DNA of 64,000 bases from Methylobacterium sp. W2 (GCF_020662345.1 NZ_VMOA01000014.1:1-64000); one strand, 5' to 3'; positions 7,203 through 16,047 are shown, counted from the first letter of the stretch. Notes: generated from the sequence alone by a model not told the origin. A program made the numbers and translations.

Positions 7203-9862
7203 CAGGTCACCGGAGCGAGAGAGCAGGCCCAGGCGAGGAGGCCCTTGGTGGTGTCGCCGGCATAGGAGATGGTCGCGCCACCCGAGCCGAGGTTCAGACG
7301 ATCTTCAATCGCCAGAACGCCCGACGTGCCAGCGGAAGCCGATGTGTTCGCCGTGACGATGAGCAGCCAGAAGTCGGCGGATACGCGCTGGATGGTCGCC
7401 GTAACGCCGCTGAAGGTTGTGCCGCTCACCACGCCGACAGTGATCGTGCCGGCGGTGAGATCGAACGCGATGCGGGCATAGTCGCCGTTGCCCGTGCCGC
7501 CGCTGTTGAGAAGGTCGATGCGGCCCGCCGAACGGCCGGCGGCTTTGAGCCCCCAGATCGCTCGCACCTTCGCGCCCGACACGAGGCCCGTGGCCTTGTA
7601 GGCGACCGTGTGAGTGGTCGCGGTTCCGGTCGCCGTCTCCGGTAGGAAGGTGGCCTGAGCTCCGTCCGGCCCGGTGCCCTGCGCCACCGGCTGGCCGATG
7701 CCTGTCTTGATCCAGGCCGCGTTGCTCAGGTCGTTCGGGAACTGCGTGACGTTGCCCGGCTGCGATGCTGCCACGATCACTTTCGGCCCGGCGGCGGCAC
7801 TCGCTACATCCGACCCGTTCAGTGACTTGATGCCATAGGTGTAGACGCCGACATCGACGGGCGTGGTCGTGGTATCGGATTGGTTCGGCCCTTCCGCCAG
7901 AACTGTCGGGAGAGCCACGACATCGGCAAGGGTTTTTCCATACCCGACCGCCTGAAAGACCTGGATGCCGCGCGCGTTGGCGGAACTGGACTGCTTGAAC
8001 GAATGGGTGACGACGTTGCCGTTGATCGTCGCGGACGTGTAGGTCGGCACGGCTGGCGCCGTCGCGTCGGCGGTCACCGCGAGCGTTACCGTGTCGCTCC
8101 AATCGGAAAACTTGCCGCCGATCCGGAAGCGGACGCGAAAGGTAAAGGACTGCGTGTCCGTCAGCGGGCCGGCTTCGGCGGACAGGCTGTCGGCACGAAT
8201 GCCGATCTGCCGATATTCCGTGTCAGGGGAGCCCGTGAGCTTGACCTGAGCCTCAGGGATCACGTCGGCACGGCTCGACGCCAGCCATGTGACCACGGCC
8301 CAGACGCCCACCGTTCCGTTGCCGATCGCTCGGCGCTCCGCGCGGATGCTGACGATCGGCTTCTGGATCACGTCGATGCTTTGGATGGCCGTGGGCGCCG
8401 TCGGCCGCGGTGGCTCCTCGGTTGCCGGATCCCATTGGTAGGTCGACGGCCGGACGGACGCGAAGCCGACGTCACATCCGGAAAGATCGCCGCGAATGGA
8501 GAACGAGGACAGCCGGCAAGGCGCGTCGATCATCGGCCCGATCTCAGGCACGGGATCGAAGGTGACCTGTGCCGTTTCCTGGTCGAGGGCGTCGAGGACA
8601 GAGAAGTCAGTCCCGAGCGTGCCCTTCCAATCCGGGTTGTCGTTGTCGAACCGGATCTTCGCGAGGCGGGCGGCCTGCGTCCAGCTCGGGACCATGACCA
8701 GGTCCAGGCCGGTGTCGAGTTGCCCGACGCGCGACTGCGATGCCTCGTCCTCGCGTGAGACGAGTTCGGTCGGGCCGTAGAAGTTATCCGGGTCCGTGTA
8801 GGACACACTCATCCGGTTATAGGCGTCGAGCTTGTCCACGCCGTCGGTCACGGATGCGGTGACGATGTTCTTCGTGGAGATGTTGACGAGGGGAGCCACA
8901 TACTTTCCCCCTCGGATGCCGATCAGTCCGGACGGCCGGCGCACAAGCTGCGCATCGCAGGTGTCGCACATGCGCGCCAGGACGTTCTTCGGAGCCTCCA
9001 GCAGGCTGTAGGTGCCGCCGATCCGATAGCGCGGCTCCAGCGTCCCGTCCTTGCGCGCCACGGCCTCGGCGCACTCGGCGCGAAAGGCCTCGAATGAGGG
9101 CACGTCCATGCGCGAGCGGGCGAACCGCATCCCGTCGCGGTGGCGCAGGTAGTCCAGGATGCACAGGGCCGGGCTTTCGGAAAAGGCCCACGTAGCGTCG
9201 TTGTCGGGATCTTGGCTCGTGCTGCTTGTGTCCCAGACACGGGCGCCGCGGACGACGAAACGCAGAACCGTCGCGTAGCCTTGCGGATAGATGATCGACA
9301 CCTCTTCCTTTTTCACCCCGAGGAAAAGGCATGCGACGTAAGCGATACCGTTTAGCTGATGCGCCGCGGTCCACATCTCCGGATATGCAAGCCTGATGAT
9401 GCCGGAGGCCGCCTGGTTCTTGTCTCCGAGCTTCGCCTCGAACTGGATGCGGTTGAGGTATGGGTAATCAATCGTAGCACCACCGGCTTCACCTTCGGTC
9501 GTCGAGATGTGCCTGTCACCGATCCAGTATTGCTCGATGCCGTCGATGCGATCGGTGGCAATCATGATGATCTGATAGAGGTTGTTGTTTCGGGCATCCC
9601 AGAACGCCCGTTTCCCGCCAACCATCGCGCGCCCGTAGATCCGGATGCGCGCGCCCATCGCCTCGTTGAGAGTGGCCTGTTGCGCTTGGTCCCGCTGCTT
9701 GGGCGCGGTGAGCGCGCTGATGAGAAGCTGGCCGCCCAAGGACGCACCCAAGAGCGCCGCACTACCGACCGCCGAGGCTGCCGCAGCACCGGCACCAGCG
9801 GCAGCCGTCACACCAGCCTCCGCCAGTGCGCTCAGGATGGCGAAACCGATCGTCTCCGCCAT
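7202..9862 (-). CDS. Tail tip hub / host specificity protein (lambda gpJ, GTA gp15 type)
   Basis: Encodes 886 residues. An Ala-rich N-terminal segment (MAETIGFAILSALAEAGVTA) precedes a hub region (about 60-500) with a gpJ-like pattern of short aromatic strands. Around 530-640 is a fibronectin-III-like segment, and 730-886 resembles a carbohydrate-binding beta sandwich. The central tail protein forms the tip and carries receptor-binding modules. The start is ATG 9862, overlapping the upstream stop; an 84-base upstream extension lacks coding character. Order (tape measure, two or three tail proteins, hub) matches GTA and lambda. The terminal binding module probably varies between related phages. 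Confidence 0.88.
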   Translation of the reverse strand: MAETIGFAILSALAEAGVTAAAGAGAAAASAVGSAALLGASLGGQLLISALTAPKQRDQAQQATLNEAMGARIRIYGRAMVGGKRAFWDARNNNLYQIIMIATDRIDGIEQYWIGDRHISTTEGEAGGATIDYPYLNRIQFEAKLGDKNQAASGIIRLAYPEMWTAAHQLNGIAYVACLFLGVKKEEVSIIYPQGYATVLRFVVRGARVWDTSSTSQDPDNDATWAFSESPALCILDYLRHRDGMRFARSRMDVPSFEAFRAECAEAVARKDGTLEPRYRIGGTYSLLEAPKNVLARMCDTCDAQLVRRPSGLIGIRGGKYVAPLVNISTKNIVTASVTDGVDKLDAYNRMSVSYTDPDNFYGPTELVSREDEASQSRVGQLDTGLDLVMVPSWTQAARLAKIRFDNDNPDWKGTLGTDFSVLDALDQETAQVTFDPVPEIGPMIDAPCRLSSFSIRGDLSGCDVGFASVRPSTYQWDPATEEPPRPTAPTAIQSIDVIQKPIVSIRAERRAIGNGTVGVWAVVTWLASSRADVIPEAQVKLTGSPDTEYRQIGIRADSLSAEAGPLTDTQSFTFRVRFRIGGKFSDWSDTVTLAVTADATAPAVPTYTSATINGNVVTHSFKQSSSANARGIQVFQAVGYGKTLADVVALPTVLAEGPNQSDTTTTPVDVGVYTYGIKSLNGSDVASAAAGPKVIVAASQPGNVTQFPNDLSNAAWIKTGIGQPVAQGTGPDGAQATFLPETATGTATTHTVAYKATGLVSGAKVRAIWGLKAAGRSAGRIDLLNSGGTGNGDYARIAFDLTAGTITVGVVSGTTFSGVTATIQRVSADFWLLIVTANTSASAGTSGVLAIEDRLNLGSGGATISYAGDTTKGLLAWACSLAPVT

Positions 9863-10263
9863 CAGACAGACCACGCCATGAGAGGGGCGGCCGAGCCGAA
9901 CAGGACGCCGTCGCGAGTTTTCCAGGCCCAACCAGAGCCGGAGCAATTCAGCATCAGGAATGCACCAATCCGGGTTTCGATGACGCCGACGTCGCCGGGG
10001 ACGGGGTCGGCAGTTCGGGCCAGCCCGGCCGTGACGGCGAGGCTTGCAGCAAGGGCCGGCAGGCCGCCCTCGCGCTTGAGGAGCCGGGCGCAGGACAGGG
10101 CATCGTGATAGGTGCCGCGCAGGTGCGCTGCAGGATCGATCCTAACCTCGCCGGCGATCCAGTCGCAGGGCCAGAGCGAGCAATCGCACCGGCCCCATAC
10201 GAAGGGAGAAGCGGCGCCGACGGTCAGATGCTGACGGAGCCGCGCCAGTCGTCCGGCGTTCAC
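9862..10263 (-). CDS. DUF6950/NlpC-P60-like tail tip protein
   Basis: A 133-residue protein with the motif FVWGRCDCSLWPCDW (residues 22-36), resembling the nucleophile segment of C40 (NlpC/P60) peptidases and the GTA gp14 position, where a cell-wall peptidase is expected. The usual catalytic His motif is not obvious after PGDVGVIETR, so activity is uncertain. The start is GTG 10263, overlapping the upstream stop as GTGA. The likely role is peptidoglycan penetration or a structural tail-tip plug; the family name is from memory of the motif, not a search. Confidence 0.7.
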   Translation of the reverse strand: MNAGRLARLRQHLTVGAASPFVWGRCDCSLWPCDWIAGEVRIDPAAHLRGTYHDALSCARLLKREGGLPALAASLAVTAGLARTADPVPGDVGVIETRIGAFLMLNCSGSGWAWKTRDGVLFGSAAPLMAWSV

Positions 10264-10826
10264 GCGGGCCAGTAGATCGTCTTGCCGGGGAGGCTCGCAA
10301 CCTGCTCAAGCCCGCGGTCACCAGGGAACCGGGCGTTCTGATCCGTGTCGGTCAGGTAGCCGTAGGGTGCCTTCGATCGGTTCGCCCAAGGGCACTCGGC
10401 CGACACGCTGACATTGTAGAGGCCGTTGCCCTTGGCCTCGTACTTCATCTGGTCCATCTCACCCTGCCAGATGACGGCCGGCTGATCGAGCAGCGCCCAG
10501 GTGTCGGTGAAGAACTGGATGTAGACCCAGACGTCTCGGCCTTTGACGAGCGTGCGCTGACTGCGAGCGAGCGCCGCGGTACGGGCGTTCGTTCCGGCCA
10601 GAGTGAAGGTGGCGACGGGGGCCGTGGTCCCCACCGGGCTATCGAGGCCGGTGATCTTGCCCATGCCCTCGGATCCGCGCCAGACGTTGCCGTCGAGCGT
10701 CCGCAGCGACCCCGATCCTAGCCAAAATCGACCGGGATCGTCGCGGAAATCGAAGAACACCAGGAGCGCAGCACGAATGACATCGCCGCGCAGGGCCGCC
10801 GCGCGGGTCGCATCGAAATAGCCCAT
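10260..10826 (-). CDS. Phage distal tail protein (GTA gp12/gp13 position)
   Basis: Encodes 188 residues with an all-beta pattern (LVFFDFRDDPGRFWLGSG, VWVYIQFFTDTW) typical of distal tail or baseplate hub proteins. It starts at ATG 10826, four bases after the tape measure stop, and ends overlapping the next gene. Conserved-looking Trp/Gly motifs near the N terminus suit a DUF2163-like or lambda gpL-like protein, but I cannot assign the family firmly. Confidence 0.75.
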   Translation of the reverse strand: MGYFDATRAAALRGDVIRAALLVFFDFRDDPGRFWLGSGSLRTLDGNVWRGSEGMGKITGLDSPVGTTAPVATFTLAGTNARTAALARSQRTLVKGRDVWVYIQFFTDTWALLDQPAVIWQGEMDQMKYEAKGNGLYNVSVSAECPWANRSKAPYGYLTDTDQNARFPGDRGLEQVASLPGKTIYWPA

Positions 10827-10829
10827 GCG

Positions 10830-12971
10830 TCAGGCCCCGGCCCGCCGCTGGATGTCCCGCATCTTGGCCGGGAGAGCCCGGTCATGATCTTCGAGGAGCA
10901 GGCGGATTTCTTGGATGGAAGCGCCGGGCTGCGTGATGCTGAGCATGGTGCCGCCGATGCTGATGGGACCGGACATCGGAGCCGGCTTCTGAGCGGGCGC
11001 CGCCGGCATGACCGGAACGACCTTGAGGACCGCCGGGGAGGCTGGGCTCGGGACCGATCCACCGGCAGCGACGTAGCCGCCGGCCGCGTAGCCCTGCGTC
11101 GCACGGCGCATGCGCTCGACGTTCCGGACACCACCGTTCCGACGGATATCGTCCTGGCTGAAAACGATCTCACCCTTGTGGACGATGCCGCCCGGCTCGT
11201 GCTTGCCGCCGGGACCGGTGTAGCCGCCGGTATCGAACAGCCATGAGGCATCGGACCCGACGCTCAGATCCGGCCCGCCGCTGCCGAGGCTGGCCCCCCC
11301 TCCAAGGAGGCTGCTGAACACGCTGCCGAGGAGCCCGCTGCCGCTCGTGCCGCCGCTTTTACCGAACAGGCTGTCGATCAGGCCCTGCTCGCCCACCTCA
11401 ATCAGCTTATCAAGGAAACGGCTGGCGGCGTTCGTGAGGAGCTGCATCCCGCTCACGCCAGCGCGGATGTCGGAGACGATGCCGCGCAGGACGGTCCCGC
11501 CCATGTCGCGGATTGCCTCATGCCGCTCGCGGACCTCCTCCAGCCGATCACGGTACTCCGCGGTCGCCGCAGAAGTCTCCTTGATCCGAGCGATTTCAGC
11601 CGCCGAGAGGGTGAGATTATTCTGCTTGGCCAGCTCCTCGGCCTTGGCGAGGTTGATCGCCGTGAGGCGCTCGGCGTTCGTCTTGCCGAAGGCTTCCATC
11701 TCGGCCTTCAGCGCTGCGGTCGTGCGCTCCAGGCTGTTGATGTAGCTCTCGACCTGGTTGAGCGTCTCAGTCGCTGGCGTGGCGGCAGCCTTTGCCGCCT
11801 TGGGAGCGCTCAGCGTCCGATTGTTCTCCTCCAGAACAACGCTCAGGGGGCGACGGGGCGGCGCCGGTGCGTCGACGATGGCATTCGGAGGGGCGCCCGG
11901 CTGCTCTGGGCCGATGGGCTTGCTGTAGATGGTCCGCGAACCGGCCGCCTGGTCGTTCAAACCCTCCGAGAATATCTGAGCCGTACCCGCGACGATCAGG
12001 CCGACCGTCTTGAGGTAGTTCCCGAGCGGCCCCTGCATCTCCTGGATTTTATTGTAGAAGTTGCCGGCGTTGACCGTCGCCCGTGCCACACCCTCGGCGA
12101 TGCCAAGCCACACCTCTTGCAGCGCTCGGCCTGAGCCTTCGAGCGCCACGGAGACGTGGAGGAATTCGTCGATCGTCTTGTAGGCCTCGTCGAGGCGCGA
12201 ACGGAATTCTGCTGCCGCATCGACCTCTTGCTGGGTGATGAGGTCGTCGCGCTGGCGGTCGAGGGCAGTCGCGATGGCGTCGATTTGCAGCCGGCCGGAG
12301 CGGATACGCTCTGCGGTCTCGGTGCCGAACAGGCGCTCAGCGAGATCGATCGCGGCGAGGCGCTCGCCAATCTGTTCGAGTTCCTGCATCGCCGTAACGG
12401 TGGCTCGGATGCGGTCCTCGTTATTGTCGGACTTGCGGTAATCAGCCAGCCCCTTCGACTGGAAGTCTCCCAGATAGCCGCTCTCAAAAACCTCGTTGAG
12501 CCGCTTCTTGACCGCGTCGTCCTGATCGAACTTCGGGGTTACAGCCTCGCCGGCCTTCTTCAGCGCAGCCTCAATCTCCGAGACCTGCAGCTTGGCGTCC
12601 TTGGCGGCCTCGCTGAAGCGCTGGAAGAACTCGACGCTGATCCCAGACCGCTCGGCATTCGCACCGAGCGCGATGAAGCGCTCCAGCTGCGCGTTAGCCT
12701 GGTCGAGCGCGGACGTGACCAAGGCATAGGCGCCGAGGATGCCGGCCGCGGTGGCGGCGAGGCCGATGGCCGCGACCTTGGCGTTGTTGAGCGTCACCGG
12801 AAGGTTGCGCAGGGTCGTCAGGCCGGTGAATGCCCGGTCGATGGCCTTGGCCGCCCCCTCGAAATTGGTGGTCATCTCCGATGCGCGCTTGGCCGCGATA
12901 TCACGAACCCGGCTCATGCCGGACTCGAAGGCCGTGATGTTGGCGCCGATGGGGAAGTTGAGGCCTGCCAC
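10830..12971 (-). CDS. Tail tape measure protein
   Basis: Encodes 713 residues that set tail length and scaffold tube assembly. The N-terminal 50 residues are helical, followed by a hydrophobic helix (about 65-90, KVAAIGLAATAAGILGAYAL), then long coiled-coil stretches rich in Ala/Glu/Arg. The C-terminal part has the typical DTGGYTGPGGKHEPGGIVHKG and glycine-rich segments found in many siphovirus tape measures. The start is GTG 12971, overlapping the upstream TAG by one base. Confidence 0.93.
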   Translation of the reverse strand: MAGLNFPIGANITAFESGMSRVRDIAAKRASEMTTNFEGAAKAIDRAFTGLTTLRNLPVTLNNAKVAAIGLAATAAGILGAYALVTSALDQANAQLERFIALGANAERSGISVEFFQRFSEAAKDAKLQVSEIEAALKKAGEAVTPKFDQDDAVKKRLNEVFESGYLGDFQSKGLADYRKSDNNEDRIRATVTAMQELEQIGERLAAIDLAERLFGTETAERIRSGRLQIDAIATALDRQRDDLITQQEVDAAAEFRSRLDEAYKTIDEFLHVSVALEGSGRALQEVWLGIAEGVARATVNAGNFYNKIQEMQGPLGNYLKTVGLIVAGTAQIFSEGLNDQAAGSRTIYSKPIGPEQPGAPPNAIVDAPAPPRRPLSVVLEENNRTLSAPKAAKAAATPATETLNQVESYINSLERTTAALKAEMEAFGKTNAERLTAINLAKAEELAKQNNLTLSAAEIARIKETSAATAEYRDRLEEVRERHEAIRDMGGTVLRGIVSDIRAGVSGMQLLTNAASRFLDKLIEVGEQGLIDSLFGKSGGTSGSGLLGSVFSSLLGGGASLGSGGPDLSVGSDASWLFDTGGYTGPGGKHEPGGIVHKGEIVFSQDDIRRNGGVRNVERMRRATQGYAAGGYVAAGGSVPSPASPAVLKVVPVMPAAPAQKPAPMSGPISIGGTMLSITQPGASIQEIRLLLEDHDRALPAKMRDIQRRAGA

Positions 12972-13372
12972 TATTCGTCTCCCTCCATCGCGCCCGTCAC
13001 GGCGTCGGAGCCTGCGCGCTCGAAGTCGCGCTGATGCTGTTCGATCGGGGGGAAGAAGAACGGGTGAGCCGGCTGGTGAACGGTCCCGAACTCGGTCAGG
13101 ACCGCCTCGTCGTAGGTGGTGCCGTTGGCAGAGGGGCGCTGGGTCTCTGGCGTGCCACCCGCGCTGATGGTCACCTTCAGGTTCTTCTCGTCGCGCTCGA
13201 CACGGACGCTGTCCCGTAGGGTGCCGCTCCGCTCAGGGGCGCCGGCCCGGATCTCATCAGCAACGGGCTGGGCGACCGCTTCCAGGTGATCTACGACCCG
13301 CTTGCGCAGACGCGCCTTGCGGGTCGAAGACAGGATCAGCGTCGAGAGCCCCTCGAAGCCCATGCTGATCAT
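12971..13372 (-). CDS. HK97-gp10-like tail completion protein
   Basis: A 133-residue protein with the HK97-gp10 pattern: a basic N-terminal helix, APERSGTLRDSVRV at about 45-60, and an EFGTVHQPAHPFFFPP block near 98-115. These proteins join the head connector to the tail. The ATG at 13372 overlaps the upstream gene as ATGA; the longer open frame to 13660 is out-of-frame shadow. In most HK97-type phages this gene sits between the head-tail adaptor and the tail terminator; here it lies directly upstream of the tape measure. Confidence 0.85.
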   Translation of the reverse strand: MISMGFEGLSTLILSSTRKARLRKRVVDHLEAVAQPVADEIRAGAPERSGTLRDSVRVERDEKNLKVTISAGGTPETQRPSANGTTYDEAVLTEFGTVHQPAHPFFFPPIEQHQRDFERAGSDAVTGAMEGDE

Positions 13373-13752
13373 GCGGAGGCGGCCCCGAAGGCGTCCGCCT
13401 CCGTCCACCTGGTCAGGGCCGGATCCAGGCCGAACAGGTGCGCCTCCAGAATGCGCGCTGCGAGCGGCGCATAGGTGGCAACGGGCTGAGACGACAGGGC
13501 GTCTTCCAGGTCCGGAGCCATAGCCCAGGCACGCCCAAGCGCGCCGACGCACGCGACAGCCAGAACTCGAAGGATCTCGTCCTGCCGCCATTCGCCGATG
13601 AGAATGCGCTGGTGAAGGGCGAGCAGCGGGCCGAACCACACGCGATGGATCTCGGCCCAATGTGCGCCGGGCTCCAATCGGAAGGTGTAGGACTTGCCGC
13701 GCACGATGGCCTCGACATGCGTCAGGGCGACGGCTTCGGTTGCGTCAGGCAT
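13369..13752 (-). CDS. Small tail assembly protein
   Basis: A 127-residue helical protein from ATG 13752. Its start lies inside the 3' end of the predicted frameshift extension (stop 13745-13747), and its stop overlaps the HK97-gp10 gene as ATGA. The segments FRLEPGAHWAEIHRVW and ILEAHLFGLDPALTRW resemble GTA-gp10/tail chaperone proteins, so it may be a second chaperone-like protein. An in-frame TTG at 13755 is a poorer start. Confidence 0.75.
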   Translation of the reverse strand: MPDATEAVALTHVEAIVRGKSYTFRLEPGAHWAEIHRVWFGPLLALHQRILIGEWRQDEILRVLAVACVGALGRAWAMAPDLEDALSSQPVATYAPLAARILEAHLFGLDPALTRWTEADAFGAASA

Positions 13753-13984
13753 CAAGACCGGTATCCCTCATCAGCATCTCGTCGAATTCGTCCCCGCTCA
13801 ACGGGGGCGGGCTGTCGTCGCCGCCCTGCGAGCGGTTCCAGCCGGCCACGGCGGCCGACAGCTGCCAGAGGCTGGCCTCGTCTACGTCTCGGCTTGACCA
13901 GCCGATGGCGCCGCCGGTGGCATAGAAATCGGAGAAGGCGAGGCGGTCATCGTCGCCTCGGTCGTGGCCTTCTCCGTCGATCCG
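13745..13984 (-). CDS. -1 frameshift extension of the tail chaperone (gpGT-like)
   Basis: The -1 frame is open from a TGA just before the slippery site to a stop at 13745-13747, and after the slip it has no ATG, GTG or TTG before the conserved part. It encodes about 79 residues, including YATGGAIGWSSRDVDEASLW and LSGDEFDEMLMRD, a pattern typical of the T portion of tail chaperone fusions. Joined to the first 121 residues of the zero-frame protein it gives a product of about 200 residues. Known parallel: lambda G/GT, where the minor fusion recruits tape measure and tube protein. Expression as a fusion is inferred. Confidence 0.75.
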   Translation of the reverse strand, partial: RIDGEGHDRGDDDRLAFSDFYATGGAIGWSSRDVDEASLWQLSAAVAGWNRSQGGDDSPPPLSGDEFDEMLMRDTGLDA

Positions 13985-14346
13985 TTTCCCTCGACGGGAT
14001 CATCCGGTTCGCCGATCAGCGACGCGATCAGGATAGCCCTTGCGAGGACGAGGCTGCCGCGGATCAACCGAGGCGGGTCGGCATACTGGCGGACGAGGCG
14101 AACGGCCTTCGCCGGCTCTACCCCGCCACCGATGAGGCCGAGCCGAATGGTCTCGCGGGCGTCGTCGATCCACCAGGAACCGGCGCCCATGTCTTCGAGG
14201 AGCCGACGAGGGCCGACCGGCTTCTCACCCGCCTCGATGCGGGCGACGTTCACGGATTGCTGAAGCATCCGCAGTTCGCCGATGGCGAGCCGAAACCGAT
14301 ACTCGCCATCCGCAAAGGGGAGGGTGACGGAGCCGTCTCCGCTCAC
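13882..14346 (-). CDS. Tail assembly chaperone, GTA-gp10 family (zero-frame product)
   Basis: Encodes 154 residues from GTG 14346, which overlaps the tail tube stop as GTGA. The sequence SGDGSVTLPFADGEYRFRLA, the IDDARETIRLGLIGGG segment and the helical LVRQY follow the GTA-gp10 pattern (PF11836-like), a protein that coats the tape measure before tube polymerisation. The last 33 residues are low-complexity Ser/Thr/Pro/Ala, as expected when the functional tail comes from a frameshifted product. A slippery heptamer lies at codons 119-121. Confidence 0.85.
   Translation of the reverse strand: MSGDGSVTLPFADGEYRFRLAIGELRMLQQSVNVARIEAGEKPVGPRRLLEDMGAGSWWIDDARETIRLGLIGGGVEPAKAVRLVRQYADPPRLIRGSLVLARAILIASLIGEPDDPVEGNGSTEKATTEATMTASPSPISMPPAAPSAGQAET
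13984..13990 (-). promoter_or_regulatory. Programmed -1 ribosomal frameshift slippery heptamer
   Basis: On the coding strand the sequence is GGGAAAC, in the exact phase G GGA AAC relative to the GTG start at 14346 (codon GGA begins at 13989, a multiple of three from the start). It differs from the lambda G/T slippery site GGGAAAG only in the last base. A shift here leads directly into the conserved -1 frame ending at 13745. Confidence 0.8.
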
Positions 14347-14780
14347 GGGGTCACCGGAGCCACACGGGTGACGGGGCCGTCGCTGGACAGGCCGACCTCG
14401 ACCTTGATGCGGTCCTTCTCCTCGGCGCCGTAGTTGAGCTTCGTCAGCTTGTAATTGCCCTGGTAGGTCCGGGTGCCGTTGATCTCGATCTGGACCGGGC
14501 GGCTGTCGCCCTTCTCCAGCCAATCGTCCCACCGATCCGCGCCCGACAAGACGAGCCAGCCATTGCCGCTGACATCGGACTGCAGGGTGGAGACCTCTCG
14601 CTCCAGCCAGGCCGGCGCGTCGAGGTCGTCGCAGTCGTAGACCGCGAAATCCTTGGACTCGGCCGAGCGGTTGAAGCTCTTCGAGTTGATGCCGCATTGA
14701 GGCGCGAACACCGTCGGAGCGGCGGCGGTGCTCAGTTTGATGAGCAGCTTGGACGAAGCAAGGGTCTGCGGGCGGGCCAT
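14343..14780 (-). CDS. Major tail tube protein
   Basis: Encodes 145 residues, starting MARPQTLASSKLLIKLSTAA. The protein is beta-rich, with a conserved-looking central WLVLSGADRWDDW and IEINGTRTYQGNYKLTKLNY, matching the TP901-1/GTA gp9 type of tail tube protein (Phage_tail_2-like). It lies between the tail terminator and the chaperone, the canonical position. The stop overlaps the next start as GTGA. Confidence 0.88.
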   Translation of the reverse strand: MARPQTLASSKLLIKLSTAAAPTVFAPQCGINSKSFNRSAESKDFAVYDCDDLDAPAWLEREVSTLQSDVSGNGWLVLSGADRWDDWLEKGDSRPVQIEINGTRTYQGNYKLTKLNYGAEEKDRIKVEVGLSSDGPVTRVAPVTP

Positions 14781-14805
14781 GTCAGGTCTCCAGGTAGATG
14801 TGGGG

Positions 14806-15210
14806 TCAGGTCGGTTCAGTCAGAGCCCGGAAACCGATCACGGCGTGGCGGGTGTTGCCGTCCGGATCTCGAAGGAAGCGCGAGCCCGTCCATGAAAGGT
14901 CGACGAGCCGGATGGTCTCGATGGTCACTTCCACGCCGTCGAGCGCCGCGCTGACCGCCGCAGCAAGTCGTTTTACCTCGGGGTAGCCGACGGCCCGCGA
15001 CCATGCGTGGAGGGTCAGGATGACGTCCGCCCCATCGTAGCAATCGGCCCAGGCCGGCAGGGTCTGGTCCTCGCCGACGGTGACGTAGGGGAAGGCAGCC
15101 TGGGGCGGCACCTGGTCGTAAACGCGTCCGGAGATGAGCGCCGTCACCGCAGGGTCGGCCTTAAGGGCGGCGACGATGGCGCCTTGTAGGTCGAGGCTCG
15201 GATCGCTCAT
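14806..15210 (-). CDS. Tail terminator, DUF3168 family
   Basis: Encodes 134 residues from ATG 15210. It begins MSDPSLDLQGAIVAALKADP and contains VYDQVPPQAAFPYVTVGED, the characteristic DUF3168 core (GTA gp8, tail completion). It caps the tail tube and docks it to the connector. The start overlaps the adaptor stop as ATGA. Confidence 0.9.
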   Translation of the reverse strand: MSDPSLDLQGAIVAALKADPAVTALISGRVYDQVPPQAAFPYVTVGEDQTLPAWADCYDGADVILTLHAWSRAVGYPEVKRLAAAVSAALDGVEVTIETIRLVDLSWTGSRFLRDPDGNTRHAVIGFRALTEPT

Positions 15211-15551
15211 GGCGCCTCGCCTGCCACGCAGACCATCGTCCACCACTGGCGCTTGCGATCCATGTCGGCCGCAGCCTGGATCGAGTAGATCGCGTTCGTG
15301 CGGAGATCGACGACCTCCCATTCCGGGGTCACCGCCGATGTCTCGCTGTCGAACCGGACGATGATCGTGACCGGCTGCTGGCCCTGCAGGCGCGCGGCGA
15401 GGACCGCCTCGCTGCCCGGTTTCATGATGAACTGAGCGCGCCGCTCAAACTTCGCCTCGAAGTCGCCGGGGATGGTGTTGCCGTAGGCATCTTCGGTGCC
15501 CCCGCGCTTGCCCAGGCTGATGCGCTCGACCAGATCGCCGCTGCCGGGCAT
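15207..15551 (-). CDS. Head-tail adaptor protein
   Basis: A 114-residue beta-barrel type protein from ATG 15551 with LVERISLGKRGGTEDAYGN near the N terminus and WEVVDLRTNAIYSIQAAADM near the C terminus, matching the phage head-tail joining family (PF05521, HK97 gp7/SPP1 gp16 type). It is coupled by overlapping stop and start codons on both sides. It seals the connector and receives the tail terminator. Confidence 0.88.
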   Translation of the reverse strand: MPGSGDLVERISLGKRGGTEDAYGNTIPGDFEAKFERRAQFIMKPGSEAVLAARLQGQQPVTIIVRFDSETSAVTPEWEVVDLRTNAIYSIQAAADMDRKRQWWTMVCVAGEAP

Positions 15552-16045
15552 CAGACGCTCATCACGCGGAAGGGCGAGAGAAGGGCATCGACGCCAAGCG
15601 GAAGCTGTTCGGGCTTCGCCGCTGACGTGCTGACTGCTTCGCGGTTGCCGTACAGATGGCCGACCATAAGCAGGATCGCGTGACGGATAGGCGCCGGGCC
15701 GAGCCACCTCTTTTCGTCGCCATTGCCCGCGAAATCGTGCCCAGCCTTGAACCGGACGACGGTGGTTTCTCCATCGTCCGAGGCGGTCACACTGACGATC
15801 TCGACCAGCGGCGGGAATGGCAATTGGCGATCCCTGGACCAGAGACGGGCAGGAACCACCATCTCAAGCGTCTGCAGGCCGAGCGCGCGACCCAGCCAGC
15901 CGTCCGGCGCATCGAGCCAGCCTGTCGCCACGGCGACAAGGTCGGCGATGTAATCGTCATCATCACCATGCTCGACACGCAGATGCTTCTTCGCCTGCGC
16001 CAGAGAGACAATTGGGTCGGACGGAGTGACGACGACAGCGCGCAT
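15551..16045 (-). CDS. Head-tail connector, HK97 gp6 type
   Basis: A 164-residue largely helical protein beginning MRAVVVTPSDPIVSLAQAKK, with the usual HLRVEHGDDDDYIADLV segment and a PIRHAILLMVGHLYGNREA helix near the C terminus (Phage_connect_1/gp6-like). It forms the ring beneath the portal. It overlaps the adaptor gene by three bases. Confidence 0.9.
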   Translation of the reverse strand: MRAVVVTPSDPIVSLAQAKKHLRVEHGDDDDYIADLVAVATGWLDAPDGWLGRALGLQTLEMVVPARLWSRDRQLPFPPLVEIVSVTASDDGETTVVRFKAGHDFAGNGDEKRWLGPAPIRHAILLMVGHLYGNREAVSTSAAKPEQLPLGVDALLSPFRVMSV

Positions 16046-16047
16046 GG

